Shown in pieces: positions 32,301-42,840 of a stretch of DNA of 64,000 nucleotides; within the stretch, counting starts at the first letter, position 1; each line of letters starts with the position of its first letter. Below the pieces are notes generated by a model. It was not told where the DNA came from. It ran no database searches and saw nothing but the letters and a program-made list of their open reading frames with translations. Made by a program: the position numbers and the translations under genes. Source of the stretch: Spirometra erinaceieuropaei (taxonomy: Eukaryota > Platyhelminthes > Cestoda > Diphyllobothriidea > Diphyllobothriidae); NCBI GenBank assembly GCA_902702965.1, contig CACRXP010000181.1:742088-806087 (forward strand), read 5' to 3'.

Positions 32301-35300
32301 ATTTCGTTCAAGGTCTCAACGTTTCATAATTTTTACGTTCCTGTGTAATTCTGTTCGATATTAGTCCTGCTTTACTGGGCTTGTTTCCGCTTCATGAAAA
32401 ATAAGAGCTCGTTTTTCCTTTCTACCTTTAACTAACCGAGATAAAAAGATCATCGTTTGTCTTCTCTCTCTCTCTCTTTCTCTCTCTCTCGCTGATTGTT
32501 TCAAAGCCTCGTAATTTTCTGCGAACTGTCGGCTTCTGTTCTTATTACGAAGAGTTGTCTTCGTTCGAAGGGAGGCAGCGGAGATGTCCGATCATAGAGG
32601 CAAGCGCTCATACCGTACTCAGTGCTCATTCAGAGAGTCACAAAAATGCCTGTGTGAGTTTTCGTCGACTCGCAGGCGGTGGATCTGCGTAGCATGGCTG
32701 CGCAGTTAACCGATGCCAAGAGACCCTGTTTCCACCCACTTTTGTAATATCGCTAGTTTTATTCTGGCTCGTAAAGCGATGGGGGTAGAGAAGGAAGTGA
32801 GTCGAATGGACACACATTTTAGAGCGAAAGAAGAGGAAATCGCTTCTGTACGCTGCACTTCCTTTGGAGTTGAACGGTTCCGCATTGCTGCACCTTGTGT
32901 GCCGTTTTGCCCCTAACAGGAGGGTTAGTTCTGTAAATCTGGGTCTTGCAGAGATCCAACAGTTAAATAAAGTTATTTTTTATTATAATGTTTCATAATA
33001 AAGTGATTATCTATGCATCTCCATGTTTTATATGCCCTAACTCCATACTGACCTGCCTTTACGACTCAGAAAAGAAGACATCTACTGTCAAGTAAAGTTA
33101 GAAATCGGCAGCGAGGAGCATTGCTCACCAAACTGAACGGCTCGTTGCCTAACGGTGTCACTATACAGATTGCTAGATCGTATGAGCATGTGGGTTGTTG
33201 ATAACCTAAATCAAGTCTTAAGAAAAATTCGCCCTATCACGAGCGAATGTATTCAGTGTCAACGAGCCTGGCGTAAGAGTCCAGCGATTTGAGCCCGATC
33301 GCTCGTCATGTATGTCAATCGTATGATCTGCCAAGCATAGAAGACTAACCTGCCTTCAGTCGGCGTCATAAAGTGCGCTCGAATCCCCACTTTTACGGCA
33401 CTGTCAGTTAACTTTAGTGATTACGGATGCAGGCTTTGAGGAGTGTTTCGTATTGTTCAGGTGAGTGCCGAGACTTTTTTCCTTCTGTCATTAAATATAC
33501 ATTAACCTTAAAATGCCAAATCGTATTGAATCCTCAGCTAGATACTCCGTCATTTAACCTTGTCGGATTGTTAGTTGTGGTCTCTTTTTTAATGATCTGA
33601 ACGACTGAAAATTCTGCCGATAAAAAGTGCTTTGTTTCATTATTCTGTAGACTGATAGAATTAACTGGCGTGCACTCATGTGCCAACCTGTTCGGTGTTC
33701 AGAATTAAAGTAACTATTTGAATGTTAACTAACTTTTCCTGCACCATTGTCACTCCTGCACAATAGACTTTGCATAATTATACATGTAAATTCGCACTGT
33801 GCCGAAATTCGCCTGTCCGTACTTTCAGGTAGACGTCTGGTTGTCAACATGAGGGCATATTCATGTCAACAGACGATTTCAGAACGAACGAAGGAAACAA
33901 AGTTTTAGCCATTGAGTTTCACATCACTATCAATACGGCTTCCGGTCTTTGTCACATCTTGCAAGATTTCGATTGGAAGCTATGGTAAAGATGTCACCAC
34001 GGCCTTTTGCGTTACTAGGATCGGCATCTATTAAAAAAGTACCTTATATTTGACCAAGGTGGTCTGGTTTGCGCCTCAGTTTTACCGCGTTTTTTTAAAA
34101 AAAAGTTTGTTTATTTAAAGTTCTCCTCTTCATTGTCTAAATGGAGCCAGGAATATAACTTCCTTGATAATTAAGAACGATCATAAAACTTTCCAGTTCT
34201 GAGATCAAGGAAAGCTGGAATTCCTTACAGCTGGGCTGGCGCTTTGCGCACGGTCTTTCTGAGCGGAAATAGTCCTAGCAATAGCGTTCTGTCACAAATG
34301 GAAAGGACCTCTTCTCCCGATACTTTTTCCGCTGCCACCGTACAAACTCCTTAGGAGTGTTGCCAGCCTCCTCATGCACGCACGTGATCTTTTTATGTTT
34401 AAGAGCTTGAATCTGTACCTCTAACATGGTGCCTTAGTGTCACATGTTCTGGCGAACGTCAATGAGAAGTTCGTATTTAAGCGAACATCGTTTAATCCGT
34501 CAAAGTCGCCATGGAAACCGATTTTGACGGCCCATGGTTTTGAGGTAACTGCCGAACTTTCGAGTGTACACCAATTACGCCACTTCTTAACGCAGGCATT
34601 TGGTGGTTTCTAGTTCTGTTGAAAGATAATGACAGTCTTTGCGGGTAGTGAACTACCTAAACTATTGGTCATTTTTGGGGAAGTGTGGTTGATACAGTTT
34701 GCCTCTGCGTCAGTGGTTAATCCGTATGGGTATTCAGGCTTTTGACTTGGTTCACCATCCGATTTACAACTTCTAGCTCAGCCGTAAGTGAGTGTGCCGG
34801 TATGAGTGTGCGTGCTACTTTCCACTCGGATATGTGGGCACAATTTGCATACAAACACCCTACTTAAACGGGATGGCTGCCTTGTCCCTTCACACCGTCT
34901 TTTCTTGCCTCACCCTGGTGAAGGGTTTTACGTGGAATTTGCGTTTGCAAACGTGAGTCACTTTGCCTTCACGTAGTCAGAATGCACTGGCTGTGATTGT
35001 TAATCCCTCTTTTCAGAGGGGCCTTAGATCTTCGTAGACGTAAGGGGGGAGGAGTTGGTCGCACGCATGTTCTCCGTACCCTCGCGATGGCCTTGGCCCA
35101 CTCATGTGCCATCTCTCATTTGACGTCGTATGACGCACTCCGGTGCTAGCAACAACCATCACGGTCCGGAACGCGTTCGAACGTGTTCAAGCCGTTGGTA
35201 CTGCGGGCCTGTGCATCAGCAATAAAACCAGGCACGCGACACTGGATAAGTGTATAACTCTGCCAAACTAGAGCCCCACCTATATTTTTCAGCTCACAAG

Positions 35301-35439
35301 GGTCCTGACAAACTGGAGGTGTGGTAACTAATACCTCAAACGGTTTGCAATTTAACATTTGAGAGGAATTCACTGCTACGGTTACAGTAAATAGCATGCT
35401 CTTCCTGGTTTGCCTTGGAGCTCAAACCTAGACTCGGAT
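29311..35439. other. 6.1 kb without recognised genes
   Basis: Overlapping frames at 29389-29832 and 29537-29839 are the longest. The second has a Cys-rich stretch but no known fold. Short CT microsatellites occur at 32280-32295 and 32462-32490. Frames at 30301-30510, 31332-31571 and 32713-32916 are anonymous. Exons of an unknown gene cannot be excluded. Confidence 0.35.
32462..32490. repeat. (TC)n microsatellite, interrupted once
   Basis: TC dinucleotides with one extra T. A shorter TC run lies at 32280-32295, and the sequences after the two runs (gttcaaggtctcaacgtttcataattttt and gtttcaaagcctcgtaattttct) look related, suggesting an old local duplication. Confidence 0.85.
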
Positions 35440-35464
35440 TAGGGCATCAGGTTTTCCAAATCTA

Positions 35465-35550
35465 AGGGTTGACTGCGGATGGCTGACAACGGCTGATACG
35501 CCAGAAACAACCATCCCAACCCCCGTTATCTTTGTCGACACCTTTTTTAT
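35465..35550 (+). repeat. tRNA-SINE 3' fragment
   Basis: The run ggctgacaacggctgatacg, then ccagaaacaaccatcccaac and cgttatctttgtcgacacc, matches the SINE body and end. The head is not recognisable. Confidence 0.65.
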
Positions 35551-35689
35551 GGATTCACTACGATGGGGGTACTCAAAAACGAGAATTATCTTCTGTAGGT
35601 AAGTGGGTTGGCGGTGCTGCCCTCTCTCGCTAGGTACGTTTTTCAAAAACTCCTCCTGCTCAATTTGCCAAGTAGCTTTCATGAGAAAC

Positions 35690-36215
35690 CATAGTAGCGA
35701 GAGGGTAGTTGTCGTTTTTTAAGCCCGCCCCCAACGCTCTCGGCGATTTTGCAGTGACAATCCTTAGGGAGCAACGCACCAACGTAAAATTTTGTTTCTT
35801 CTTCATGATGACTTGTTTTTTCGACACCAAAGAAATCGTTTACGTTGAATTTCTTCCTCATGGCACCACTATCTGAAAGTGCCCAACCGATTGGGTGGAG
35901 CAGTGAAGAAAGGACGACCAGAATTGTGACTGGCTGCTTCATCACGACAACGCACCTGCTCACACAGTGTTCACAATCAACCACTTTCTGCGGAAAACCG
36001 TAAGACAACGGTTTCTCACTCCCTTGCTCGCCCGACCAAGCTTCCTGCGACTTCTCATTCTACAGAGTAAAGAAAAACCTAAAGGGTATGCGTTTTTAGG
36101 ACGTAGATAAGATACTAAATAGCGTCAGTTCAGAAAAATGCAAAAATGCTTTGAACCGTCGAAAACCCGTTCGGACAAGTTTATCTCATCTAATGGACGG
36201 CATTGGGAAGAGGAT
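35690..36215 (+). pseudogene. Decayed mariner transposase
   Basis: The plus-strand frame near 35815 reads FFDTKEIVYVEFLPHGTTI and a stop, then DWLLHHDNAPAHTVFTINHF (HHDN at about 35940-35951) with the second catalytic Asp. In a shifted frame, SPDQASCDFSFYRVKKNLKG near 36028-36090 holds the third Asp. The tail KCFEPSKTRSDKFI is followed by HWEED near 36150-36205. HHDNAPAH and SPD..pCDF are diagnostic of mariner (DD34D). The spacing between the two Asp codons is 88 nt, shorter than the 105 expected, so about 17 nt are deleted. The N-terminal DNA-binding half is not seen and no terminal repeats were found. The minus-strand 109-codon ORF here is a shadow. Confidence 0.85.
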
Positions 36216-38729
36216 TAATGTTTAAAGATGCTATCTTTGATTTAGAAAAATATAAATGTAACTCGCGTTTTTTGGGTACTCCTTCGTATTTCGTCAGAAT
36301 TAATCAGGTAAATATGGAATGGTCTGCGAGACATATCTATTAGGGCTCTGACCATATTTCATGCAACCATATGAACATATAAGTGTTACCTGTTTTCAGA
36401 GTGATATGAAGTCCTTCTCTGGTAGGATTGGATGAGGTAGTAATAACGCGGATATAAAGCTACCACCAAGTACAGCTTAGATCAACGGCCCTGTTTTATC
36501 TCAGAAAGTGGAAAAAATACCTGGCTTCTGCATGTTTTAATTTGGTACAAAAAGTGCGGTTCTTGCAACAACTCATTAAACTTAAACTGAAAAAATTATA
36601 AGCGACTAATAGCGAAACCAAAGCGAAATCCACTTTATTCGAGTTTCGTCATGAAGCCTAAAATGCATTTATTTGACATAGAGATCACCGTTTTCCCAGA
36701 GAGGATAAATAAGTGAAGCGCACAACAAGAACTGTCAGGTCTACGGAAACCAAAGAGCGCCTGACCAGGAATGTTAAGTAGTGCTCCCAACAACCTTAAC
36801 TCTGCCAGTAACATTCAGGAATTTCTGAGAGGTCTCCACTTCTTAACGATTCTTACGGATATTTTGCAATGAATCGAGAAGGGTAGTAATTTACTACGAG
36901 TGTTATAAGTCTTCCAGATAAGAATGCATTTTCTATTTAAATCGTCCCTACCAGTGTTTCCATCTACAGATTTCAAAGACGTTTAGCACGAGAGTAAAGT
37001 CCAAGCGTAGGAATATCTAAAAATACAATTGGATTAAACGAAAGCTTTTTCAAGAACAGATACCCTTCGAGCATCCCTTCCCATTCGCATAATTAAGAAG
37101 CCTAACTATCTATCTTACATGTGAAGTGATAACGTAGGACTTTCCAAACAGCTAGACTCAGACTTTTCTCAGGCGTAACGCTGGTATTTTTTTTAACCGC
37201 ACGTGGAAAAATTCGCGAAAATAGTTCACAGAAAACAACAGTGCTGTACAGTTCGATCATCAGCACAAATAATAGACATTCGACGTAAAGCCATCGTCTT
37301 GTCCTACACATGCTAAACCAAAGACGCAGAAGAGGTTGTCTGGTGGTGTCAGAAAGTGCGGGCCGACATTTATACTCCATTTAAAGACTTTCAAACCATA
37401 TAAATCCAAAAACAGCATCATTTTATAAGGGGGCTCATAAAACCTTAAAGGTGATTCAGTTCATGTAATTTGATGACTGAGTTGTCAATAAACTGGTGAG
37501 AACTTCGGAAAGAGCAAGATTTTCTCGAGGATGAGCGAGTAATCCGGCTAGGGTTATGATTCATTTACTTATTTAAAGCTACACAAGCGCCTTTTCGGGA
37601 AGTTCGCTTGGAAGAGCAATATGAACCGTCACTTCTGAATTATCTGGCCGTCCATAGTTAGCCAGTCCCGTCGTAGCAGCACTTCGAAAAGCTGAATCCC
37701 TACAAGGGCAGCTTGCCCATAGCATCCCCATACGGCCTTCCCGTCCTCCCCTCCCCCCACCTAGTTCCGTAACCCACAAAATAAGTGGGAATTTCTGCTG
37801 ACCCCCATGTCCCGCCTCCACGCCCTGTGGAGAGGGCACCATCCAAAGGGGAGGTGGGGCAGCAGTTGTGACAAGCAGGTATGAAGGAGGACGATCTTTT
37901 TCTTTAGATTCTTGGAAGCGGCTTGCATGCTTCTTCGCTAGCTCATCGACGTGAGGCTCATGCGCTCTTTTTCTCTTTTGGTCCAAGTGTGCGATGAAGA
38001 CGCGAATTCCCCCCTCCCGGTGGCAGCTCCCAACTCCACCATCCCTGAACGATCGTGATGCCGAGGGACTTTTATTGTTTTGACTCTTTCTGTTCTCCCT
38101 TACGGAGGATTACTGTTGGTTTTCGTCGTAATAAAAATTCATCATCAATACCACTTCATTCCTGGCCCGTTTGGACTATTATTTTGACGAATTCCGCTGA
38201 GAAGAATGTTGAGACGGGCTCCTATAAGGGAGAACACGAGCCTAAAGAAGATACCAGCAGTCAAGAAGTCGATGGAGAAGCAGGCGGGACGACACCACTT
38301 GACCCACCAACGACTCTTGGCGCTAACCCACTGCCCGGTGGCTGCTGTCGGGGGGAGTATTTGAAGACATCTGCGAATGGCATGTGCCACTCTGTCTGGA
38401 GTGAGTTGTGTTCGGCCGATAACGATAAGGAACACCGAGAGGGTCACTCTAGTCTCACCCATCCTAATTATGCTAGGTCTGCGAACACCGCTTGCATGTG
38501 ATGGGATTATTCCGCATTTCTTGAGTGGCCTTAGTAACGATAATTCCCAACAGTTCACTTTTCCTATACAAAGGCTCTGGAATCTCTCCCGGGTCTCCCA
38601 ATGTCAAAAATTGCATTAATTACATTTAGTGAGTTCTGGGCTCATTTCTTTTTAGTCGTGTTCTCGGTTTTGGTTCGACTTCTTTTCCGCAAGTCATTTC
38701 GGCAACAATATAGAGAAGGACCCCAAGTA
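36216..38729. other. Unassigned sequence
   Basis: Two anonymous frames stand out: 37579-37986 (minus strand, 135 codons, highly charged N-terminus, then Pro/Gly-rich) and 38055-38501 (plus strand, 148 codons). No domains are seen, and I treat both as probably non-coding. Confidence 0.3.
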
Positions 38730-39067
38730 ACTGTCAGTAGACTGTGGATCGTGCCATACGTGATTTATGGTAAAGGCAGTTTCATGTGTGGGGCAGGACG
38801 CCAGACAGTAAGCTGACAAAATGAAAGAAAACACAGAAATTGGCTGGATTTATGCCGAAAGCCTTATCCAGCTCTGTTGTATGATAACGGAAATGGCAGT
38901 AGTAATTAAACAACAAACGAGAAGTGATTTTTACAAAATAACGGATTTTAAATTAAGGTGTGGGGTCGTGGAAAGTAATTGTTGCTGGCAGTGTAATTTC
39001 GGCAACAGCCCACAAATGCATGCCAAGATAAAACCTCATATGACACGATCCACAGTCTACTGACAGT
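38730..39067. mobile_element. MITE-like element with terminal inverted repeats
   Basis: actgtcagtagactgtggat at 38730 faces its exact reverse complement, ending at 39067. The match continues with about 30 of 33 bases and then a weaker similarity (ttttat, ttgtggg) to about 60 bp. The element is 338 bp, and the 80-codon frame inside it is not a transposase. The sequence aagt occurs one base outside each end and may be a 4-bp target duplication. The autonomous partner is unknown. Confidence 0.75.
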
Positions 39068-41544
39068 GAAGTGGTGTACTCTATACCGTAGCCGTCCTTA
39101 CTCGTTTCGTATTTCATGCTGCAATAACGAGGAGGAAGGACAGCTGTGCTCCGACCGGATGTGCTGTCTTCGAGTTCATTTGCATTTTGAATTTTCATTT
39201 AAGTCCCCTTGTCTCAAGTAAATATGTCCTGCAACTCTGCCCCGATATTGTTAGCAAAGAGTGGATCCTCAAACAATTTCTAGCCTAAAAGAACGGAAAA
39301 TGGAGTATAAAAGTTTCTGCGAAGTCACTGTGCGCAGAAGCAGAATTTCCTTAACTATGCTCTTCATGGCATATCTTGCTATTACAGGCACTCGCTTAAA
39401 AACGGCGGGCAGTACAGTCTGAATGATTAGGATATGGTTGGCTATGAGAGATAATTAGATAAAGGCCTCATGGTTTCAAAATATTAGCAGTTGCAATTGA
39501 CTTGCTCAAGAAGTCATTAGCTCTCTTTGACAGACTGTAGACTCAAACACATTTTATTAAAGCACAAAACAGGTCTGTTTCTGACTGGCTTTGAATCGTC
39601 AGTTTTATTGGACACAGCATTAAAGGTAACTGCATAGGACAGTCCCTAGATCATAAAGGGGTTTGTGTTTCTGCCGAACTGGCAACTCTGTCCTGACGAA
39701 TATTTGGCTTATAAATGTTTTTGGCAGATTTGCGCGATTCGTCTGATTCAGTTTTAAAAAACTCAGCGGCCTCGGTGAAGTTCAGGCCCACGACAGCAAG
39801 TATAAAGTTTGAGCTACGAAACCCGATCGTGAGCCATGAATTTTATTGCTTTTGGATCAAGTTACCCGCCTAGCGTACTGAAACGTTCGGAATTCCGCCA
39901 AGTATTGCTTAGACAATCCTGCTTACTGTGTCAAAACTGGTGGATTTCAGACGGTCCGGTAAGTTTGACGGCTAACTTGACCCAAATCAGAGGAAGTTCG
40001 GGGTTCTCGGCTGAGGCCTCATGCATTTTCTGCCGTGGGTTCGAACCCCACCGAGCCCACCGAGGGCCAAATGAAACTTTCGGCTATTTTACCAAGATCC
40101 GCTGATAAAAGAAAATACCTCGGCGTGACCCATGTCTGGCTTGCCTACTGCGTTGTTCTTGTGGACTTAGTCTAAGTCCAGACACACAACGCGGAAGTGT
40201 AAAAACACACCAGTACCAAGAACTCGAGACGCTTACAATTTCCTTCCATTTTTCTCAGCAAATTTACAAGTGCAGAAAAACGAGTTTCTAGGTCACAGAT
40301 CTATCGCTGTCTTTCAAACTCTCCGCCCTGACGTGCCTTCGCTCCGTACACATAAGGGCTCGTTTGGTGTCAAAAAATCACCTTAAAAAAAACTCATCGG
40401 GCCTCTGGCCGATGGCCCGGAGAATTCATTTTTATGGACTTTTATCTGTTGAAGGTTAGGTGTGAGGTGGCGCTCAAGTCCTACTTTCTTGTTTGAAGTA
40501 CAGATGTGTCTATCATACCCCAATGATGGAAAGGAAAGCCTCACTTAGCGACTTACTTAAAAGCTAGGTTAAAAAAGAGTAGGCGTTTGTCCCACCCCTC
40601 CCTAATTCCTGCAGGTAAATTCTGCTTAGTGTCAAAGTAAATGAAAATACATCCTAGACTTTCCTTCATAAGATATTTACCTGACCTGTTTTCTTTTCTA
40701 GATTAATTGATAAAAATCGACCGCTATGTAATAAGAACTTATGGTATGAATTCACTCTCCGATGATGGGCCCGCGCATGAATCTGAAATTATAAGGGAAC
40801 AGAGCTCAGTCGGTCAAGCACATTCTTTCTTAATTTGTTCTCTATTTTAAGCCAGGACATGAGATAGCTAGGTATTATAAACTCAAGTTGTAATCAGTTT
40901 AGGTAGATATATTTGGGTGCGTTTGTAGAAATCTACTGAAAGTGGACTGTTAACGATCATTACCGGTGAACCGACAAAATAACTGGGTTACTCTGACATG
41001 CATAGACTAAACCACTGCCTCAAACGTGGAATTCCAGACCCGAAACTTGGTCTCTGTCCCCGGTTTTATACGCCGTATGTTTGCTTGTCTGTTTGATAGG
41101 TGTCTCTCCTTTGTTAGGTGGCATTAGCTATCAGAAACAGCTGCAGTGCTGTAATCAGCGTAGGCCAGTTAACACCATTTATACGATATTTTGGAAATTT
41201 ATGGCCGTAGTCAACGGGATGAGAGTCCCCAAAACAGCTGCAGAGTGACTCGCCTAATGTTCACTGACCAAAGAACCTGACCCGCAGTCCTGGGTCTTGC
41301 TTGTTTGGGGATTGAGTATGACCAACTATTGAGAGCAGATGTGTCATAAATGGTTATCCAAGTCTCTCAAAAGCACAAAGGGAAGTGCACGCCCCGTAAG
41401 CCGATCGGTGAAGGCACTTCTAACTTCGGACCTTGTCTGAAAAGGTCTCTTCCGAAGGATTCTCTCCGAGTTCGCACATTAGTTTCCTCGGAAATTAAAC
41501 AAGACACTGTCAACATAGCTGACCGCAACCAGCAAGAAAATCAG
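39068..41544. other. Unassigned sequence
   Basis: No gene is seen. It contains a lone tRNA T-arm-like motif at 40035-40051 and an imperfect hairpin at 40148-40194 (gcgttgt...gactta against taagtc...acaacgc). Confidence 0.35.
40035..40051 (+). repeat. Isolated tRNA T-arm / B-box motif
   Basis: gtgggttcgaaccccac folds into a 5-bp stem with a TTCGAAC loop, as in a tRNA T-arm. The seven bases that follow (cgagccc) have no matching 5' acceptor strand upstream, and no A box or anticodon arm can be built. It is probably a decayed tRNA-derived repeat of another family. Confidence 0.45.
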
Positions 41545-41675
41545 CCTGTGACTCAATGGTTAGAACTTATCCGAAAGAACACGAGTTCGACTCTCAGGTG
41601 CCTCCAAACCCAGGGATTGGTAAGGTTGACTGAAGACGATCATTCCAGTCTTCGCTGTCTTCGGCAGGAATCCCA
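41545..41675 (+). repeat. tRNA-SINE copy of a diverged subtype
   Basis: The A-box-like tgactcaatggttagaact and the B box gttcgactc (fits GWTCRANNC) are 45 bp apart. A compressed body and end follow: gactgaagacgatcattcca, then gtcttcgctgtcttcggcag. It explains the 152-codon ORF at 41350-41808, which I do not regard as a gene. Confidence 0.6.
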
Positions 41676-42016
41676 TCTGGCATGCACCTATGAAAAACTG
41701 AATGAAGACAAAATAAGTCCGAACCAGTGCTGTATTGATCTATCCGCATTCTTAGACGTCCCTCCCCTGATATATATTTATATGTTATATGTGGTATGTG
41801 TCCTATGACAGAACGTTCGTTGTCGCCAGTAGCAAGCCGGCGGGCGGATAGAAAAGGATCGAATGCGATCCTTACCACAACAGTGAGTGCCAAACGCCTA
41901 CTTGACGTGTTTGTATACCTCACTTCATAAGGCCTATGGCGTACTGATAATCAATAGTGACCGCGAAACAGCTGTCTGCGTCTGGCCTGTTGCACTCTTA
42001 ACGAGCTGCCAAAACA

Positions 42017-42211
42017 TATATATAGGCAGCATTTTATCACCGACAAAAACAAGGGAGACTGGGACGGCCATTTCTAGCTTATTAGCCGTCGTCAGCCAGT
42101 CATCCCAACCCCGACGTGTGGAACACCCGAGGCTCAACCTCGCCCCACGCCCCTAACCACTGGGCCACGAGCCCGTTGCCCTGTCGGTTTCGATCGGGAA
42201 TACACAATGGT
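42017..42211 (-). repeat. tRNA-SINE, left arm of head-to-head pair
   Basis: On the minus strand it reads from the head (accattgtgtattcccgatc) through tggcccagtggttaggggcg (A box TGGCCCAGTGG fits TRGYNNARNGG), the body, and ccttgtttttgtcggtgata. Its head meets that of the next copy, so the two form a palindrome. Confidence 0.9.
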
Positions 42212-42222
42212 AGGGGATGCTC

Positions 42223-42436
42223 ACCATTGTAGATTCCCGACCGAAACCGACAGGGCAACGAGCCCCTGGCCCAGTGGTTGGAGGCGTGGACTTCTAACTA
42301 ACAGGTCGCGAGTTCGAGCCTCAGGTGTTCCACACTTCGGGGTTGGGCATGGCTGGCTGACGACGGCTAATAAGCTAGAAATGGCCGTCCCAGTCTCCCT
42401 TGTCTTTGTCGGTGATAACATGCTGTATATGTATGT
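42223..42436 (+). repeat. tRNA-SINE, right arm of head-to-head pair
   Basis: Full tRNA-like promoter: tggcccagtgg at about 42269 (A box) and gttcgagcc at about 42312 (B box) both fit the RNA polymerase III consensus. The body gctgacgacggctaataagc and end ctcccttgtctttgtcggtg follow, then a TA-rich tail (tatatgtatgtatatacgta). It is close to identical with the reversed copy at 42017, separated by 11 bases. Confidence 0.92.
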
Positions 42437-42454
42437 ATATACGTATATGTAGGC

Positions 42455-42611
42455 ATAATGGACAGGATGATGTTGCCTACAAAGACAAAAGCGACTGGAA
42501 TAGCAATTTCGGGTCCATTAGCCATCTTCGTGCAGCCATACCCAACCCCGAAGTGCACAACGAATGGGGCTCGATACCGTGACCTATTATTTAGAAGTCC
42601 GACGCCCTAAC
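42455..42611 (-). repeat. tRNA-SINE, head-truncated
   Basis: The minus strand reads ggttagggcgtcggacttct, then the box B region (tatcgagcc), the body, and ttttgtctttgtaggcaac. The head is replaced by TA-rich sequence at 42612. Confidence 0.8.
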
Positions 42612-42641
42612 CATGTATATATACGTATATAAGGTAGATAT

Positions 42642-42840
42642 GAGCGTCCCTCTGCCATTATATATGCCCGATCGAAACCAACAGGACAACGAGCCGGTGG
42701 CTCAGCGGCTAGAGCGTTGGACTTCTAACCAACAGGCTGCGGAATCGAGATCCTGGGGTGGGATATGGCTCGTTGACTTCGGCTGACCAGCCAGAAATGG
42801 CCATTTCGGTCTCCCTTGTCTTTGTCAGCAATACCATCTT
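42642..42840 (+). repeat. tRNA-SINE copy
   Basis: The head gcgtccctctgccattatat is followed by tggctcagcgg at about 42697 (A box fits), aatcgagatcc (B box with an extra base), and the body cgttgacttcggctgaccag. It ends with ctcccttgtctttgtcagca and a TA-rich tail with tacgtatatacac. Confidence 0.85.

Noticed and set aside
35679..36008. 109-codon minus-strand ORF with Cys and His
   Set aside because: The plus strand shows mariner transposase motifs in the same bases.
40035..40051. A functional tRNA gene
   Set aside because: Only a T-arm can be formed. Acceptor, D and anticodon arms are missing.
41350..41808. 152-codon plus-strand ORF
   Set aside because: It runs across a tRNA-SINE copy and has no domain.
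42269..42321. A true tRNA gene at the A/B boxes
   Set aside because: The boxes belong to a repeated SINE with a non-tRNA body and tail, present many times in the window.
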